64,000 nucleotides of DNA from Paenibacillus sp. IHBB 10380 (GCF_000949425.1 NZ_CP010976.1:1488001-1552000); one strand, 5' to 3'. Shown: positions 45,048 through 54,379, counted from the stretch's first letter. The notes: generated by a model from the sequence alone, not told the origin. Translations and numbers: made by a program.

Positions 45048-45788
45048 ATGTTGTCTAGCACAAATATGATCAAATTATTAGGTCTTATGCTTATCGTAGC
45101 TGTAGTTAACATCCTCGTACTCTCACCTGGGTTCATAGGCGTACAAATCGGAACAAGCGCCCTCTCAACAGCAACGGGTGTTACATTACTATTTGCCAGC
45201 GTATGGGCTCTTGTAACCGGAATCTATCAGCTATTGTTCAAGAAACCCGTTATTATTCCTGTGAAAGAAATCAAAACGTACGAAGAATATGTCGAAAATC
45301 TATCTCGATATCGATATGTAAAAGGAATTGAAAGCGATATAAGTTTGGCCTTAGAACAAATGGAACGAATGCAAAAGAGGAAGAGTACCTTGATCCAAGT
45401 TCTGAAGCAGCGATTTGAAGAGACAGAGATGAGTTTTAAGAAGTTCGCATCCGTATCCCAAGAAGTTGAGAATCTATTCTACCAGAACATCAGGAGTATA
45501 TTGAACATCCTTTGTGTCTTTGACGGAACCGAGTTCGATCGTGTTATCCATCGCAAGTCATCCGGTTTTTCCACAGAACTTCTCCAGAAAAAAGCAAAAG
45601 TATATAACGACTACCTCTCATCCGTGAAAAGCTCACTTTCGAATAATGAGGAAATTTTATTAAAGCTCGATAGACTTCTATTAGAGATATCCAGCTTAGA
45701 CAATATTGAACCCGGTGATATTGAACAACTATCTTGCATGCAGGAATTGGACGCATTAATCAAGCAAACCAAATACTATAAATCGTGA
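45048..45788 (+). CDS. XpaC-like membrane coiled-coil protein
   Basis: 246 residues. Two membrane helices at about 8-28 and 38-62 (LLGLMLIVAVVNILVLSPGF and LLFASVWALVTGIYQLLF) precede a long helical cytoplasmic part with heptads (EQMERMQKRKSTLIQVLKQR, ELLQKKAKVYNDYLSSV). That layout is shared with XpaC proteins, which are coded beside TelA proteins in Bacillus; sequence identity could not be checked. GGAGGA is 6 nt before the ATG. It is the second of four genes ending in telA. The role may be to scaffold TelA at the membrane. Confidence 0.72.
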   Translation: MLSSTNMIKLLGLMLIVAVVNILVLSPGFIGVQIGTSALSTATGVTLLFASVWALVTGIYQLLFKKPVIIPVKEIKTYEEYVENLSRYRYVKGIESDISLALEQMERMQKRKSTLIQVLKQRFEETEMSFKKFASVSQEVENLFYQNIRSILNILCVFDGTEFDRVIHRKSSGFSTELLQKKAKVYNDYLSSVKSSLSNNEEILLKLDRLLLEISSLDNIEPGDIEQLSCMQELDALIKQTKYYKS

Positions 45789-45800
45789 GAGGTGCAGCGA

Positions 45801-47486
45801 ATGACTGGAAAGAGTAAGTTTCTATTATCTGTCTTTATTTTGGTTGTCGTATTTATCCTTATCTATCTAGGGGTGAACTTTACCTCGAACTTGGGGAAAA
45901 CAAAATCGCAGGTTACTACAGAAGACGCAGGGAAGCAGCTTAACAAGCTTTACTCTAACATATCCGTGACGACCGAAACGCCTGTAAAAGGTCAGATCGA
46001 TATTAATCCAGCGGATGTTGGCGAGACATTGCCGGATATATCGAAGTTTCCCATCACAGTGAATAACACGACCAATCAATTTGTGGAGATATTCTCTTCA
46101 ACGGAGAAGTCTGGAACAGGAATGGATAGTTGGCTAGCGGATGTTGCAACAGAATTTAATAATGCGAATATCCAAGTGAATGGGAAGTCTGCTTCCGTTA
46201 AAATTCGTAATATTGCCTCCGGTACGGCTGCTGATTATATTAAATCCGGTAAATATATACCTGATGCCTATACACCTTCGAACGAGTTATGGGGCGAAAT
46301 GGTAAAGGCGAGCGGGGTTAAAACACAGCTTGTATCCAAGCGACTTGTAGGAAACGTTCCTGGTATTGTTATTTCGAAATCCAAACACGATGCATTAGTA
46401 GCTTCTTACGGATCTGTAAATGTCAAAACCGTGACGGAAGCGATCGCAAATAATGAGTTCAGCATGGGCTATACGGATCCTTTTGCAAGCTCAACAGGCT
46501 TAAACTTCCTAGTGACGGCGCTCAGTACGTTTGACAGTTCGAATATTCTTAGTGATAAAGCCGTTCAAGGATTTGAGAAATTCCAAGCGAATGTCCCTTT
46601 TCTTGCTTCGACAACGATTCAAATGCGCGATGCAGCTAAATCGGGTATGTTAGATGGATTTGTGTTGGAATATCAAACCTATCTCAACACGGCTGACTTA
46701 AAAAGCGGGTACATATTTAGCCCCTTTGGTATGAGACACGACAGTCCACTGTATGCACTAGGTGATCTCCCGAAGGACAAATTAGATGTGATTAAGAAAT
46801 TTACTGAATTTGTGACGCAAGATAAATATCAAAAAATGGCTCAAGAAAAAGGATTTAATGAGCTAAACGACTATAAATCTGAACTCGCTGTCGTGGACGG
46901 TGGCCTTCTTTCATCCGCACAGAGAATATGGAAAGAAAAGAAAAACGGAAGTAAACCGATTGCAGCTGTTTTTGTAACAGATGTTTCAGGCAGTATGGCG
47001 GGTGAACCCATAAATCGTTTAAAAGAATCGTTGCTTAAAGGACAAAAATATTTGGGGAAAGACAATAGCATCGGTCTTGTGTCTTACTCCAATGATGTAA
47101 CCATTAATTTACCGATTCAAAAGTACGACACGACACAGCAATCCATGTTCGTTGGTGCTGTAAATAGCCTACAAGCGGATGGAGGTACGGCCACATTTGA
47201 CGGCATTATTGTTGCATTAAAAATGCTTCAAGATGAGAAAGCCGTCAATCCATCGATGAAGCCAATGATTTTCGTTCTGAGTGATGGCGAGACCAATCTT
47301 GGTTACTCCCTCAAAGATATCAAAGATCTCGTCGCAACCTACAAAGTTCCGATTTACACCATCGGCTATAATGCAGATATTGAAGCGTTGCAGAGCATCT
47401 CGAGTATTAATGAAGCAGCAAGTATTAATGCAGATACAGATGATGTTGTCTATAAAATAGCGAACTTGTTTAACGTCCAAATGTAA
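45801..47486 (+). CDS. Membrane-anchored protein with periplasmic-binding-like and VWA domains
   Basis: 561 residues. One N-terminal membrane helix (FLLSVFILVVVFILIYLGV) leads to an outside part. Residues 75-360 resemble a substrate-binding-protein fold (SSTEKSGTGMDSWLADVATE, GYTDPFASSTGLNFLVTAL, ESQ-type hinge region with FSPFGMRHDSPLY). Residues 390-560 are a von Willebrand A domain with a complete MIDAS: DVSGSM, then a Thr in GGTATFDG and the Asp in VLSDGET. GAGAGGTG is 6 nt before ATG 45801. SBP-VWA fusions occur in Ter/TelA stress systems. It probably senses or binds something at the surface. Confidence 0.85.
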   Translation: MTGKSKFLLSVFILVVVFILIYLGVNFTSNLGKTKSQVTTEDAGKQLNKLYSNISVTTETPVKGQIDINPADVGETLPDISKFPITVNNTTNQFVEIFSSTEKSGTGMDSWLADVATEFNNANIQVNGKSASVKIRNIASGTAADYIKSGKYIPDAYTPSNELWGEMVKASGVKTQLVSKRLVGNVPGIVISKSKHDALVASYGSVNVKTVTEAIANNEFSMGYTDPFASSTGLNFLVTALSTFDSSNILSDKAVQGFEKFQANVPFLASTTIQMRDAAKSGMLDGFVLEYQTYLNTADLKSGYIFSPFGMRHDSPLYALGDLPKDKLDVIKKFTEFVTQDKYQKMAQEKGFNELNDYKSELAVVDGGLLSSAQRIWKEKKNGSKPIAAVFVTDVSGSMAGEPINRLKESLLKGQKYLGKDNSIGLVSYSNDVTINLPIQKYDTTQQSMFVGAVNSLQADGGTATFDGIIVALKMLQDEKAVNPSMKPMIFVLSDGETNLGYSLKDIKDLVATYKVPIYTIGYNADIEALQSISSINEAASINADTDDVVYKIANLFNVQM

Positions 47487-47509
47487 CTCTAATCTAAAGG
47501 AGGATCTCT

Positions 47510-48649
47510 ATGTCATTTTCGATGGAAGTCGTAAGTCCGGAAGAAATTCAAGCTGCAATTGAGCAAGAGGTTAAACCCGTTCCCGAAGAAGTTGCCAAAC
47601 TTCAAGCGTTGGCTGATTCCAATGTCGCATCCATCATGTCTTTAGATCTTGATTCGCTTGAGAAGAGGAAAGAAATTTTGCAATCGATGGACACGTTCGG
47701 TATGAATACGATGAGAACATCCTCAGGTAAAAATAATTTACTGCAGGTTTCGGTCGGGAACCTTTCCAAAACGGGAGACGAGGGTGGTCAAGTAGCGAAG
47801 GGATTAACGGAATTGCATATGCAATTAAAGGATCTGGACCCGAGCGTCATCGACTTTACGAAAACAGGATTCTTAGGCAAGCTATTTAATCCGTTACGCG
47901 CGTATTTCCTGAAGTATCAAAAAGCTGACACGGTGATTGCGGATATCGTCGTCTCCCTAGATAAAGGGAAAACAACCCTGAAGAATGACAATACGACACT
48001 CGAGATTGAACAACAAGCGCTGCGCGACTTGACCAAAAAGCTTCAAAAAGAAATCGAGCTCGGTACATTGATGGACACATCCATTGAATCGCAGATCGAA
48101 GCGGCTAAGGCACGAAATGAAGATCCAGACAAAATTCGCTTCATTACCGAAGAGGTCTTGTTCCCACTTCGTCAACGGGTGATGGATATGCAACAAATGA
48201 TGGTCGTCAATCAACAAGGGATTATGGCGATTGAAGTGGTCACCCGCAACAACAAAGAATTGATTCGAGGCGTGGACAGAGCTAAAAACGTGACAATTTC
48301 AGCCTTGAAAATTTCTGTAACGGTAGCTAGTGCACTCTACAATCAAAAGATCGTTCTTAAGAAAATTGAGCTTTTAAATCAAACGACGAATGAGCTGATC
48401 GCTGGAACTTCCAGGATGCTGAAAGACCAAGGGGCTCAAATTCATAAGCAATCGCTAGAAGCCAATATCTCTGTAGAGACCTTGAAACAAGCGTTCACCG
48501 ATGTATTATCCGCGCTGGATTCCATCAGTACCTACAAACAGGAAGCACTTCCTAAGATGCGCGAAACGATCGACCAGTTCAGGGAATTAGCGGATAATGG
48601 TGAACAGCAAATCCAGCGTTTAGAAAAGGGACACAAACTGGGGTTGTGA
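47510..48649 (+). CDS. telA: TelA family toxic anion resistance protein
   Basis: 379 residues, cytoplasmic and almost all helical, typical length for the TelA/KlaA family (YceH and YaaN in Bacillus). Landmarks are GFLGKLFNPLRAYFLKYQKA, DKGKTTLKNDNTTLEIEQQAL, and the conserved C-terminal part with NNKELIRGVDRAKNVTISAL and TNELIAGTSRML. AAAGGAGG is 6 nt before the ATG, and the VWA gene ends 23 bp earlier. The family is tied to tellurite, phage and antibiotic or envelope-stress resistance, with unknown biochemistry. Confidence 0.9.
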   Translation: MSFSMEVVSPEEIQAAIEQEVKPVPEEVAKLQALADSNVASIMSLDLDSLEKRKEILQSMDTFGMNTMRTSSGKNNLLQVSVGNLSKTGDEGGQVAKGLTELHMQLKDLDPSVIDFTKTGFLGKLFNPLRAYFLKYQKADTVIADIVVSLDKGKTTLKNDNTTLEIEQQALRDLTKKLQKEIELGTLMDTSIESQIEAAKARNEDPDKIRFITEEVLFPLRQRVMDMQQMMVVNQQGIMAIEVVTRNNKELIRGVDRAKNVTISALKISVTVASALYNQKIVLKKIELLNQTTNELIAGTSRMLKDQGAQIHKQSLEANISVETLKQAFTDVLSALDSISTYKQEALPKMRETIDQFRELADNGEQQIQRLEKGHKLGL

Positions 48650-48674
48650 TTATCTATTTACAACACCAATATTG

Positions 48675-48742
48675 GTCAACACTTACGCTAAACAGATAGT
48701 TTCCCCTTTCGGGGAAACCCGTAAACGAGGGTTTATACAAAA
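48675..48742 (+). repeat. Dispersed 68-bp element, copy A
   Basis: Begins GTCAAC, includes ACGCTAA, the hairpin TTTCCCCTTTCGGGGAAA and CCCGTAAACGAGGGTTTATACAA-type sequence, ending in AAAA. A second copy in the same orientation lies at 50752. The sequence on the complementary strand of copy B resembles IS256-family ends as I recall them. No transposase is present. Confidence 0.5.
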
Positions 48743-48785
48743 ATGACCAACCTAAGAATGAATCCTTGGGTTGGTCATTTTTGTA
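48739..48785. terminator. Bidirectional terminator after telA
   Basis: Arms AAAAATGACCAACCTAAG and CCTTGGGTTGGTCATTTTT around a 7-nt loop, between convergent telA and the hydrolase gene. It overlaps the end of repeat copy A by four bases. Confidence 0.85.
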
Positions 48786-48845
48786 TTTTTATGCAATATT
48801 TATCATGATTCTTTAACGAAAAAATCAATATTTAGCCCTTTTTGT

Positions 48846-49958
48846 TTATAGGAATTTCTTCATTTCATTAAATGCTAACTCCCTATGACCTGCCTGACAG
48901 TGTTGTTCACCACCAGTTTCTTTCGTAAATACTTTAGTTGTAATTGAAGCAGCATTACTTAATTCTTGTTGAATTTGTGGCAGTCGGCTAATGGGTACGT
49001 ATTGATCATCTTGTCCAGCTAATAAAAGAACATCTTGATTAATGAATGGTCCAATTCCGTGCATCGTGTATTTTTCAAAATTTTTAAATAGATCAAATGG
49101 CGTTGATTCACCTGTGTTTTCCATCCCTTTGGTAAGTTTCCAGCTTAAATCCATATTATTAGCCATCATCTTTTCAAGTAAAGAATTAGTTTTATCTACT
49201 TCATTATTGTCAACCAGCTGCATAATACCAATATAAGTTTCTTCTGGCATACGATTTTTTAATGCATCTAAACCACTATAGAAAATGTCAAAGGCAATTA
49301 CTTTATCTATTCTCTTTTCGAAAGCTGCAGCACGCATAGCTAGATATCCTCCCCAAGAAGCACCTAAAATGCTTACACGATCCAATTTGAAATAATCAAT
49401 CACAGTTGATATTGGTTTTTCCCAGTTGTGAATGAGTTTAAGACCGTTTTTTAAGGCAGTTCCTTGGCCTGGACCATCAAATACTATAATATTATAATCA
49501 ATACCTTTGATAAATTTCATCATTTTAAGCATCTCTTCCATGTAAGAATCATAACCACCAAAGACTAGTAATGTTTTTTTAGCGTCAGGTGTCAATAATT
49601 TTACAGCAGGAAGATAGGAGTCTTCATAGGGAATTTGGAAGGATTCATAATCAAATTCATTGAATCCTTTATAGAAAGTTTCTCTATATTTTTGATACAT
49701 TTTTTCTTTATTTGGGTCTGTAGGTGCAACATAAAATTCTGCAGCTTGATAGTAGACGGAAGCCAAGTCATAGTCCTTGCTATCTTCACGTTTCTTTGCA
49801 AAATCAAGCCAAGTTTCATACCAGCTATTTGCATCCTCTAGTCTCGGAATCATTAGTTCCAAGTCAGCCTGTGCTCGATTATCTTCTTGATAATAATCAT
49901 TTATAAAACGATTAATCTGAAGATTAAATTGTTCATCATTAACATATTGTTTAAACAT
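48846..49958 (-). CDS. Alpha/beta hydrolase, FrsA/esterase-like
   Basis: 370 residues. A helical N-terminal 110 residues precede the hydrolase core. The nucleophile elbow is GASWGGYLAMRAA, the oxyanion-side strand is LLVFGGYDSYMEEML, and an acidic/His pair appears in LLLAGQDDQYVPISR and EQHCQAGHRELAF. This is a soluble intracellular serine hydrolase. AGGAGG is close before the ATG at 49958. It is divergent from a TetR gene that probably represses it. Substrate unknown. Confidence 0.87.
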   Translation of the reverse strand: MFKQYVNDEQFNLQINRFINDYYQEDNRAQADLELMIPRLEDANSWYETWLDFAKKREDSKDYDLASVYYQAAEFYVAPTDPNKEKMYQKYRETFYKGFNEFDYESFQIPYEDSYLPAVKLLTPDAKKTLLVFGGYDSYMEEMLKMMKFIKGIDYNIIVFDGPGQGTALKNGLKLIHNWEKPISTVIDYFKLDRVSILGASWGGYLAMRAAAFEKRIDKVIAFDIFYSGLDALKNRMPEETYIGIMQLVDNNEVDKTNSLLEKMMANNMDLSWKLTKGMENTGESTPFDLFKNFEKYTMHGIGPFINQDVLLLAGQDDQYVPISRLPQIQQELSNAASITTKVFTKETGGEQHCQAGHRELAFNEMKKFL

Positions 49959-50103
49959 ATTTATTCCTCCTTTTAGTTGTGTCTGTGCTTACTATAAAGC
50001 ATCGTTATTAACTAAAAAATAAGTAATATTGTACAAAGTGTACGATATCTTACATGTTATATATGAAGTGTTCGAAAACTTACAAATAAGGAGGAATTGG
50101 TTA

Positions 50104-50679
50104 ATGAATGAAGATATCAGAATTTATAAAACCAAAATAGCTATTGAACGAGGATTCATTGAATTACTCAAACATAATGATTTTAAAGATATTACGATCA
50201 AAAAAATTTGTGATCAATCTCTTATAGGACGTTCTACTTTTTATAGTCACTATTTGGATAAGTACGACTTGTTAGAAAAAATTGTTAAACAGTATGCTTC
50301 TGATTTTAAATATGAGATTGAACAGCGTTTTGATTCAATGGATGATGGTAAGGTGGCCAATGCCATAGAACTTGTAACAGATAATATGATTGAACATAAG
50401 TTCGAGATTTCAACATTGTTAGCAGTTCATGTAGTATCAGCTGATTTACGTAAAGAATTTGAAGGAATTTTGTTTAGTACTTGCTTAGAGTATTTAAATC
50501 AGCAGATTTCTTCAAGTTCTATCGCATTGGAATATTTAGCAGAATTATATGCCGCTAACTCAATGGTGTTTCTTCATTGGGTTTTGAAAAATGGTAAAGA
50601 TACTAATATAATTTTTCTTTCAAATCAAATACAAGAATATATTTTTAACCAGTTAAAGTCTAACTTGTATAAGGATTAA
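50104..50679 (+). CDS. TetR/AcrR-family regulator
   Basis: 191 residues. The HTH is at about residues 25-50 (DITIKKICDQSLIGRSTFYS then HYLDKYDLLEKIV). The C-terminal domain is all-helical and typical in length. ATG 50104 has AAGGAGG 8 nt upstream; the long upstream extension to 50029 lacks coding character. It is divergent from the hydrolase gene, and the shared region holds GTACAAAGTGTAC (50031-50043), a candidate operator. Control of the hydrolase by a small molecule is the usual arrangement. Confidence 0.88.
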   Translation: MNEDIRIYKTKIAIERGFIELLKHNDFKDITIKKICDQSLIGRSTFYSHYLDKYDLLEKIVKQYASDFKYEIEQRFDSMDDGKVANAIELVTDNMIEHKFEISTLLAVHVVSADLRKEFEGILFSTCLEYLNQQISSSSIALEYLAELYAANSMVFLHWVLKNGKDTNIIFLSNQIQEYIFNQLKSNLYKD

Positions 50680-50751
50680 TTTATAGTAAAGGCGAAACGG
50701 AAAAAGCAAGAAAACGGTGGTCAGCAAGTACGGAGAACAGGAAATCATGGT

Positions 50752-50818
50752 GTCAACGCTAACGCTAAGTAGGCGCTTTTCCCATCGGGGAAACCCGTAT
50801 GCGAGAGTTTACACAAAA
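50752..50818 (+). repeat. Dispersed 68-bp element, copy B
   Basis: Shares with copy A the order GTCAAC, ACGCTAA, CGGGGAAACCCGTA, CGAG and GTTTA(T/C)AC, followed by AAAA; roughly three of four bases match. The two direct copies flank the hydrolase-TetR pair. Outside this element, 50680-51093 shows no gene. Confidence 0.5.
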
Positions 50819-51093
50819 TCTTGACAGTCCCGTTACTAGCCTGGCGGAGACAGAGAATATACCGACTGCAGCGGCTGTCAAAAAGAGTCCTTTGATAATG
50901 TTCTAAAATAGATATTTATAGTAAGCTGGACTAATGATAAGATCCATATTTTATCGGGAACTTTTGCGGCTTTTATTTACGCTAACTTTTGATCATCGAT
51001 GCCTAAATGAATGCTAATATTAGCCGAATTCTAACCAATGGGGTACCGTAGTATGAGTAAGATTATATTGACCAAAGGAGAAATAAAAGCCTT

Positions 51094-51759
51094 ATGAATC
51101 TATTCGTCGTCGGGGATGTACATGGCTGCTTTCATACGTTTAAAGGGCTTCTTGACCAGCATTGGAATCCTGATAAGGAGCGCCTTGTCCAACTAGGGGA
51201 TTTAATCGATCGTGGAAACGATACGCCGGGAACGCTCCTTTTGGCTAAGGAACTAAAAAAGCGGTATGGTGCGAACGCTGTTTTTCTCATGGGTAACCAT
51301 GAATACGAGTTTTCACAGCATATAGAGAATGGTCCTAACGAATATTGGCTTCCGCAATGTGGCTTTGCAACGCTAGATCAGCTTAGGTCCGCTAACATGG
51401 GACTGCAGGAGGTAGCAGAATGGATCAGTGAGCTTCCTCTCGTCTGGGAGAATGAGCATGTAATGATAAGCCATGCTGGTATTGCAGATCAGGTAGAGTT
51501 CCCATTCGAAGAAGGAAATGAGATAGGAGTGCTTTGGAATCGCACACCGTTGAAAAATATTGGTAGACTTCAAATTATCGGCCACACCCCTTGCAAGTCT
51601 GGCCGGCCTGAGTATGAGGAGACGTCCCATTCGTGGAATATTGATACCGGAGCTTACCGGAAAGTCGCAATGAGTGCTATTCGAGTCACCACACTAGGTG
51701 AAGTGCTCGAGATTGTTCAGTTTAATGTCGATCCAAGAGATGTGAGTGAAAACGATTAA
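51094..51759 (+). CDS. PPP-type metallophosphoesterase (serine/threonine phosphatase-like)
   Basis: 221 residues with all metal motifs: GDVHG at 7-11, GDLIDRG at about 37-43, GNHEYE near 70, and later His residues in MISHAG and IIGHTP. This is the bacterial PPP family related to Bacillus PrpE and bis-nucleoside tetraphosphatases. AAAGGAG is 13 nt before the ATG, a little far. It is monocistronic. Whether it dephosphorylates proteins or Ap4A cannot be told from sequence. Confidence 0.9.
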   Translation: MNLFVVGDVHGCFHTFKGLLDQHWNPDKERLVQLGDLIDRGNDTPGTLLLAKELKKRYGANAVFLMGNHEYEFSQHIENGPNEYWLPQCGFATLDQLRSANMGLQEVAEWISELPLVWENEHVMISHAGIADQVEFPFEEGNEIGVLWNRTPLKNIGRLQIIGHTPCKSGRPEYEETSHSWNIDTGAYRKVAMSAIRVTTLGEVLEIVQFNVDPRDVSEND

Positions 51760-52032
51760 GATCGCGTAATGACTATGTCTACTGCAGTAACGCTTCAAAG
51801 TCGACACGAAGAGATACCAAAGTTGGTTCAACCGGGTGAACAGAAACGTAAATCATATTGCTTATGTACGTCCTCTTTAGGCGGTAACCCTGAAGACAGC
51901 GATCAATTATAAAGTATTTCCAGATTATAGTATGAAGCTGAAACTGCTGCGTACTTTATACATTTATACCTTTGGGAAATCTGCTGAAATACTTAAAGAA
52001 GTCAGAGCTTGTACTCGTACAAAGTAATATAA

Positions 52033-52079
52033 AAAAACAAGTCGGAGCGCATGTTGGGCAGCGCTCTGGCTTGTTTTTA
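52033..52079 (+). terminator. Terminator in the gap after the phosphatase gene
   Basis: Arms AAAAACAAGTCGGAGCGC and GCGCTCTGGCTTGTTTTT with two mismatches. Between the phosphatase and this hairpin, 51760-52032 has scattered coding-like words (for example FPDYSMKLKLLRTLYIYTF before a stop near 52025) but no complete gene. Confidence 0.75.
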
Positions 52080-52149
52080 TTTGTGAAGTTTCATCCTACT
52101 CATGAGTAAGATGAATTCACTCTTGCTATAATTAGTAATTAGAGATATA

Positions 52150-52183
52150 TTATTAATTAAATAACTGATCATTTAATTAATAA
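52150..52183. promoter_or_regulatory. Palindromic operator of the TetR-hydrolase operon
   Basis: A perfect 13-bp inverted repeat, TTATTAATTAAAT and its complement, with an 8-nt centre (AACTGATC). It ends 24 bp before the TetR start and is the natural binding site for that repressor. Confidence 0.7.
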
Positions 52184-52207
52184 TAATTAAATCTACAGAG
52201 AGTGGGA

Positions 52208-52843
52208 ATGAACTTGGCAAGACCAATCAATGAAGAAAAAAGACAGGAGCGGCGTAGTTGTATCCTAAAAGAAGCCGTTGTCCTGTTCGCAGAAAATGGA
52301 TATTCTAATACCACAACGGCTCTCATTGCGCAGAGTGTGGGAGTGACTGCTGGAACCATTTTTCAATATTTCCCTAACAAAGAAGCTTTATTCTACGCCG
52401 CTGTCCTCGAGCCGCTTGCTGATATTCAGGTGAAATGGCTTGCTTGTCTAAAAGAAGAGGGAACGCCGGGCGTATTAATTAAGAACATGGTAGAAGAACA
52501 ATTCAATCATATCTACTTCTATACAAGTGAATTGCGTCTTGTTCAATATGTCCTAGGACAACGGATAAGATTTCCTGAACTTACACAGATGGTCCTTGAA
52601 AGTACAAAAGTAATGACAGATACTATCGAATGCGTCTATGCCAAGGGACAGTTAATGGGAGAATTCAACAAAAACTTTTCACCAGCTATGATCTCTCGTG
52701 CCTATATCTCTTTCTTAAATGGGGTAGGCTTAACTCTTGGAGAAAGTATTATTCATCACCCCGAGTGGGGAAATTTGAAGGAGCATGCCTTATATTTGTT
52801 CGCACCCATACAACCTAAAGAAAAACTGGAGGAGTCTGAATGA
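52208..52843 (+). CDS. TetR/AcrR-family regulator
   Basis: 211 residues. The HTH is at about 25-50 (NTTTALIAQSVGVTAGTIFQ then YFPNKEALFYAAV). ATG 52208 is preceded by AGAGAGTGGGA; GTG 52202 is an alternative. It overlaps the following hydrolase gene by ATGA, forming one operon, and the large palindrome just upstream should be its own operator. The effector is unknown. Confidence 0.9.
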   Translation: MNLARPINEEKRQERRSCILKEAVVLFAENGYSNTTTALIAQSVGVTAGTIFQYFPNKEALFYAAVLEPLADIQVKWLACLKEEGTPGVLIKNMVEEQFNHIYFYTSELRLVQYVLGQRIRFPELTQMVLESTKVMTDTIECVYAKGQLMGEFNKNFSPAMISRAYISFLNGVGLTLGESIIHHPEWGNLKEHALYLFAPIQPKEKLEESE

Positions 52844-53817
52844 GTCAAACATCATTACAACCCGATCTGACATTTAACGTTCGTGTGAAAAAACGGAAGA
52901 AAATTTTATGGAGCCTAGGGATCGTACTTTTGCTTGTGATCGCTCTTGTATTTTTTATATCTCATAAAGTAGTAGACACCTTGTTACACCACCCTAGAGA
53001 CACTGATGTCAGCTACGGATTGAATATCGATAAAACTCCCTACGAAGAGGTCGAGTTCAAGAGTTTGAAAAATGATAATACGATTAGAGGTACCTTCTTT
53101 CCTGTAAGTGGCCTTTCTGATAAAGAAAGTAATAAAACGATTATTGTCGTCCATGGATATACGAGCAATCGTTTAGTCAAAGGGCGGACCCAAAAGTTAG
53201 TAGAGCATTTCGTTCCGAAAGGCTATAATGTATTGGCATTTGACCTCAGCTCGCAAGGTAATTCCGATGGTGATTTGATTACACTGGGCCTCAATGAAAA
53301 ATACGATTTGCTAGGAGCTGTAAGCTATTTAAAATCCAGAGACCATACGGGTGATAACATTGGAGTTATCGGCTTTTCAATGGGTGCTGCTACTTCTTTG
53401 CTAGCCACAAGTGAAAGTGATGACATCAAAGCCGTAATTGCGGATAGTCCTTTTCGTAATGCTGGTCTATTTCTGAGAGAGGGTTTGCCCTTCTTTTCAG
53501 GTTTACCTGCGTTTCCATTCAGTTATACATCGACATGGATGGCAAATTGGGTCTTTAAGGTTGATCTTGATTCCATATCTCCTATGGATGCGGTAAAAAA
53601 GATGCAAGACAAGCCAGTTATGCTCATTCATGGTACTGGAGATCAGCAAATTAGTTATAAAAATACAGAAGCAATTTTTGAGTCATTAAAAGATGACCCA
53701 TATGCAGAAGTATGGTACCCGCATAATACGGAGCATATCGATGCCATCAATCATTACCCCACTGAATATTTCCAAAGAGTAGATCGCTTTATGGATAAGT
53801 ATATAGGAAAAGAGTAG
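52840..53817 (+). CDS. Membrane-anchored alpha/beta hydrolase
   Basis: 325 residues. One N-terminal membrane helix (ILWSLGIVLLLVIALVFFIS) places the enzyme on the outer face. The fold landmarks are IIVVHGYTSNRLVKGRTQKL, the nucleophile elbow GFSMGAATSLL, the acid strand MLIHGTGDQQISY and the His in HNTEHIDAINHYP, as in YqkD-type hydrolases. It is translationally coupled to a TetR gene. Substrate unknown; lipid or peptide ester cleavage is possible. Confidence 0.88.
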   Translation: MSQTSLQPDLTFNVRVKKRKKILWSLGIVLLLVIALVFFISHKVVDTLLHHPRDTDVSYGLNIDKTPYEEVEFKSLKNDNTIRGTFFPVSGLSDKESNKTIIVVHGYTSNRLVKGRTQKLVEHFVPKGYNVLAFDLSSQGNSDGDLITLGLNEKYDLLGAVSYLKSRDHTGDNIGVIGFSMGAATSLLATSESDDIKAVIADSPFRNAGLFLREGLPFFSGLPAFPFSYTSTWMANWVFKVDLDSISPMDAVKKMQDKPVMLIHGTGDQQISYKNTEAIFESLKDDPYAEVWYPHNTEHIDAINHYPTEYFQRVDRFMDKYIGKE

Positions 53818-53827
53818 AAACGACATG

Positions 53828-53866
53828 AAAGCCGGTGTTCCTTATAGTAGGGGAAAACCGGCTTTT
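53828..53866 (+). terminator. Terminator after the anchored hydrolase
   Basis: Arms AAAGCCGGT and ACCGGCTTTT around a 20-nt loop. The remaining 54-bp-plus gap up to 54085 holds no gene. Confidence 0.7.
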
Positions 53867-54085
53867 CTGCTGCCACTTAATTTTGAGAGCAATAAACAAT
53901 AAATGTATAACCTCCGAGTAGCTTATTTCTTAGGTGTTTTTTTAGTGTCTATAAAATGGGGGCTTGAACCAAAAGGACTAAACAACGTTGCTCTTTTTAT
54001 TTTTATCAGGTTGCAAAAACTACTACTGAATTGCAGATTGGTTGCAATGAAATAATGACTTTATGTGAACGGTAAGTTTCTCGCA

Positions 54086-54379
54086 TTAAAGTAAAAAAGC
54101 CATAACAAACTGCCAGAGTAAAAAGGGAACTGGAGACCAAGCTAATCTTGCCAAATCAACTATCTGTTTCTGATCAACGCTTACTCCGAGATCGAAATGA
54201 GTCAACATGGGGAACTCGTCTTGTACACTAGGTTGGTCCAATCCATATTTCTCAGTCAACCTGTTCGTAGTTTCGCTGTTAATTGAGGAGATTCCGATAG
54301 CATCTACATGGACGTTTGCGCCTACTGTTGTAATAAGCAATAAGAGTACTACAAGAATAACAGTCTTTTTGTTGAGCAT
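54086..54379 (-). CDS. Small exported protein of unknown function
   Basis: 97 residues. The N-terminus MLNKKTVILVVLLLLITTVG with a likely cleavage after VDA is a signal peptide; the end is hydrophobic (WSPVPFLLWQFVMAFLL), possibly a membrane anchor. The middle is polar. AGAAGGAG is 8 nt before the ATG. No family is recognised. It could be a small surface peptide precursor or membrane regulator. Confidence 0.65.
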   Translation of the reverse strand: MLNKKTVILVVLLLLITTVGANVHVDAIGISSINSETTNRLTEKYGLDQPSVQDEFPMLTHFDLGVSVDQKQIVDLARLAWSPVPFLLWQFVMAFLL

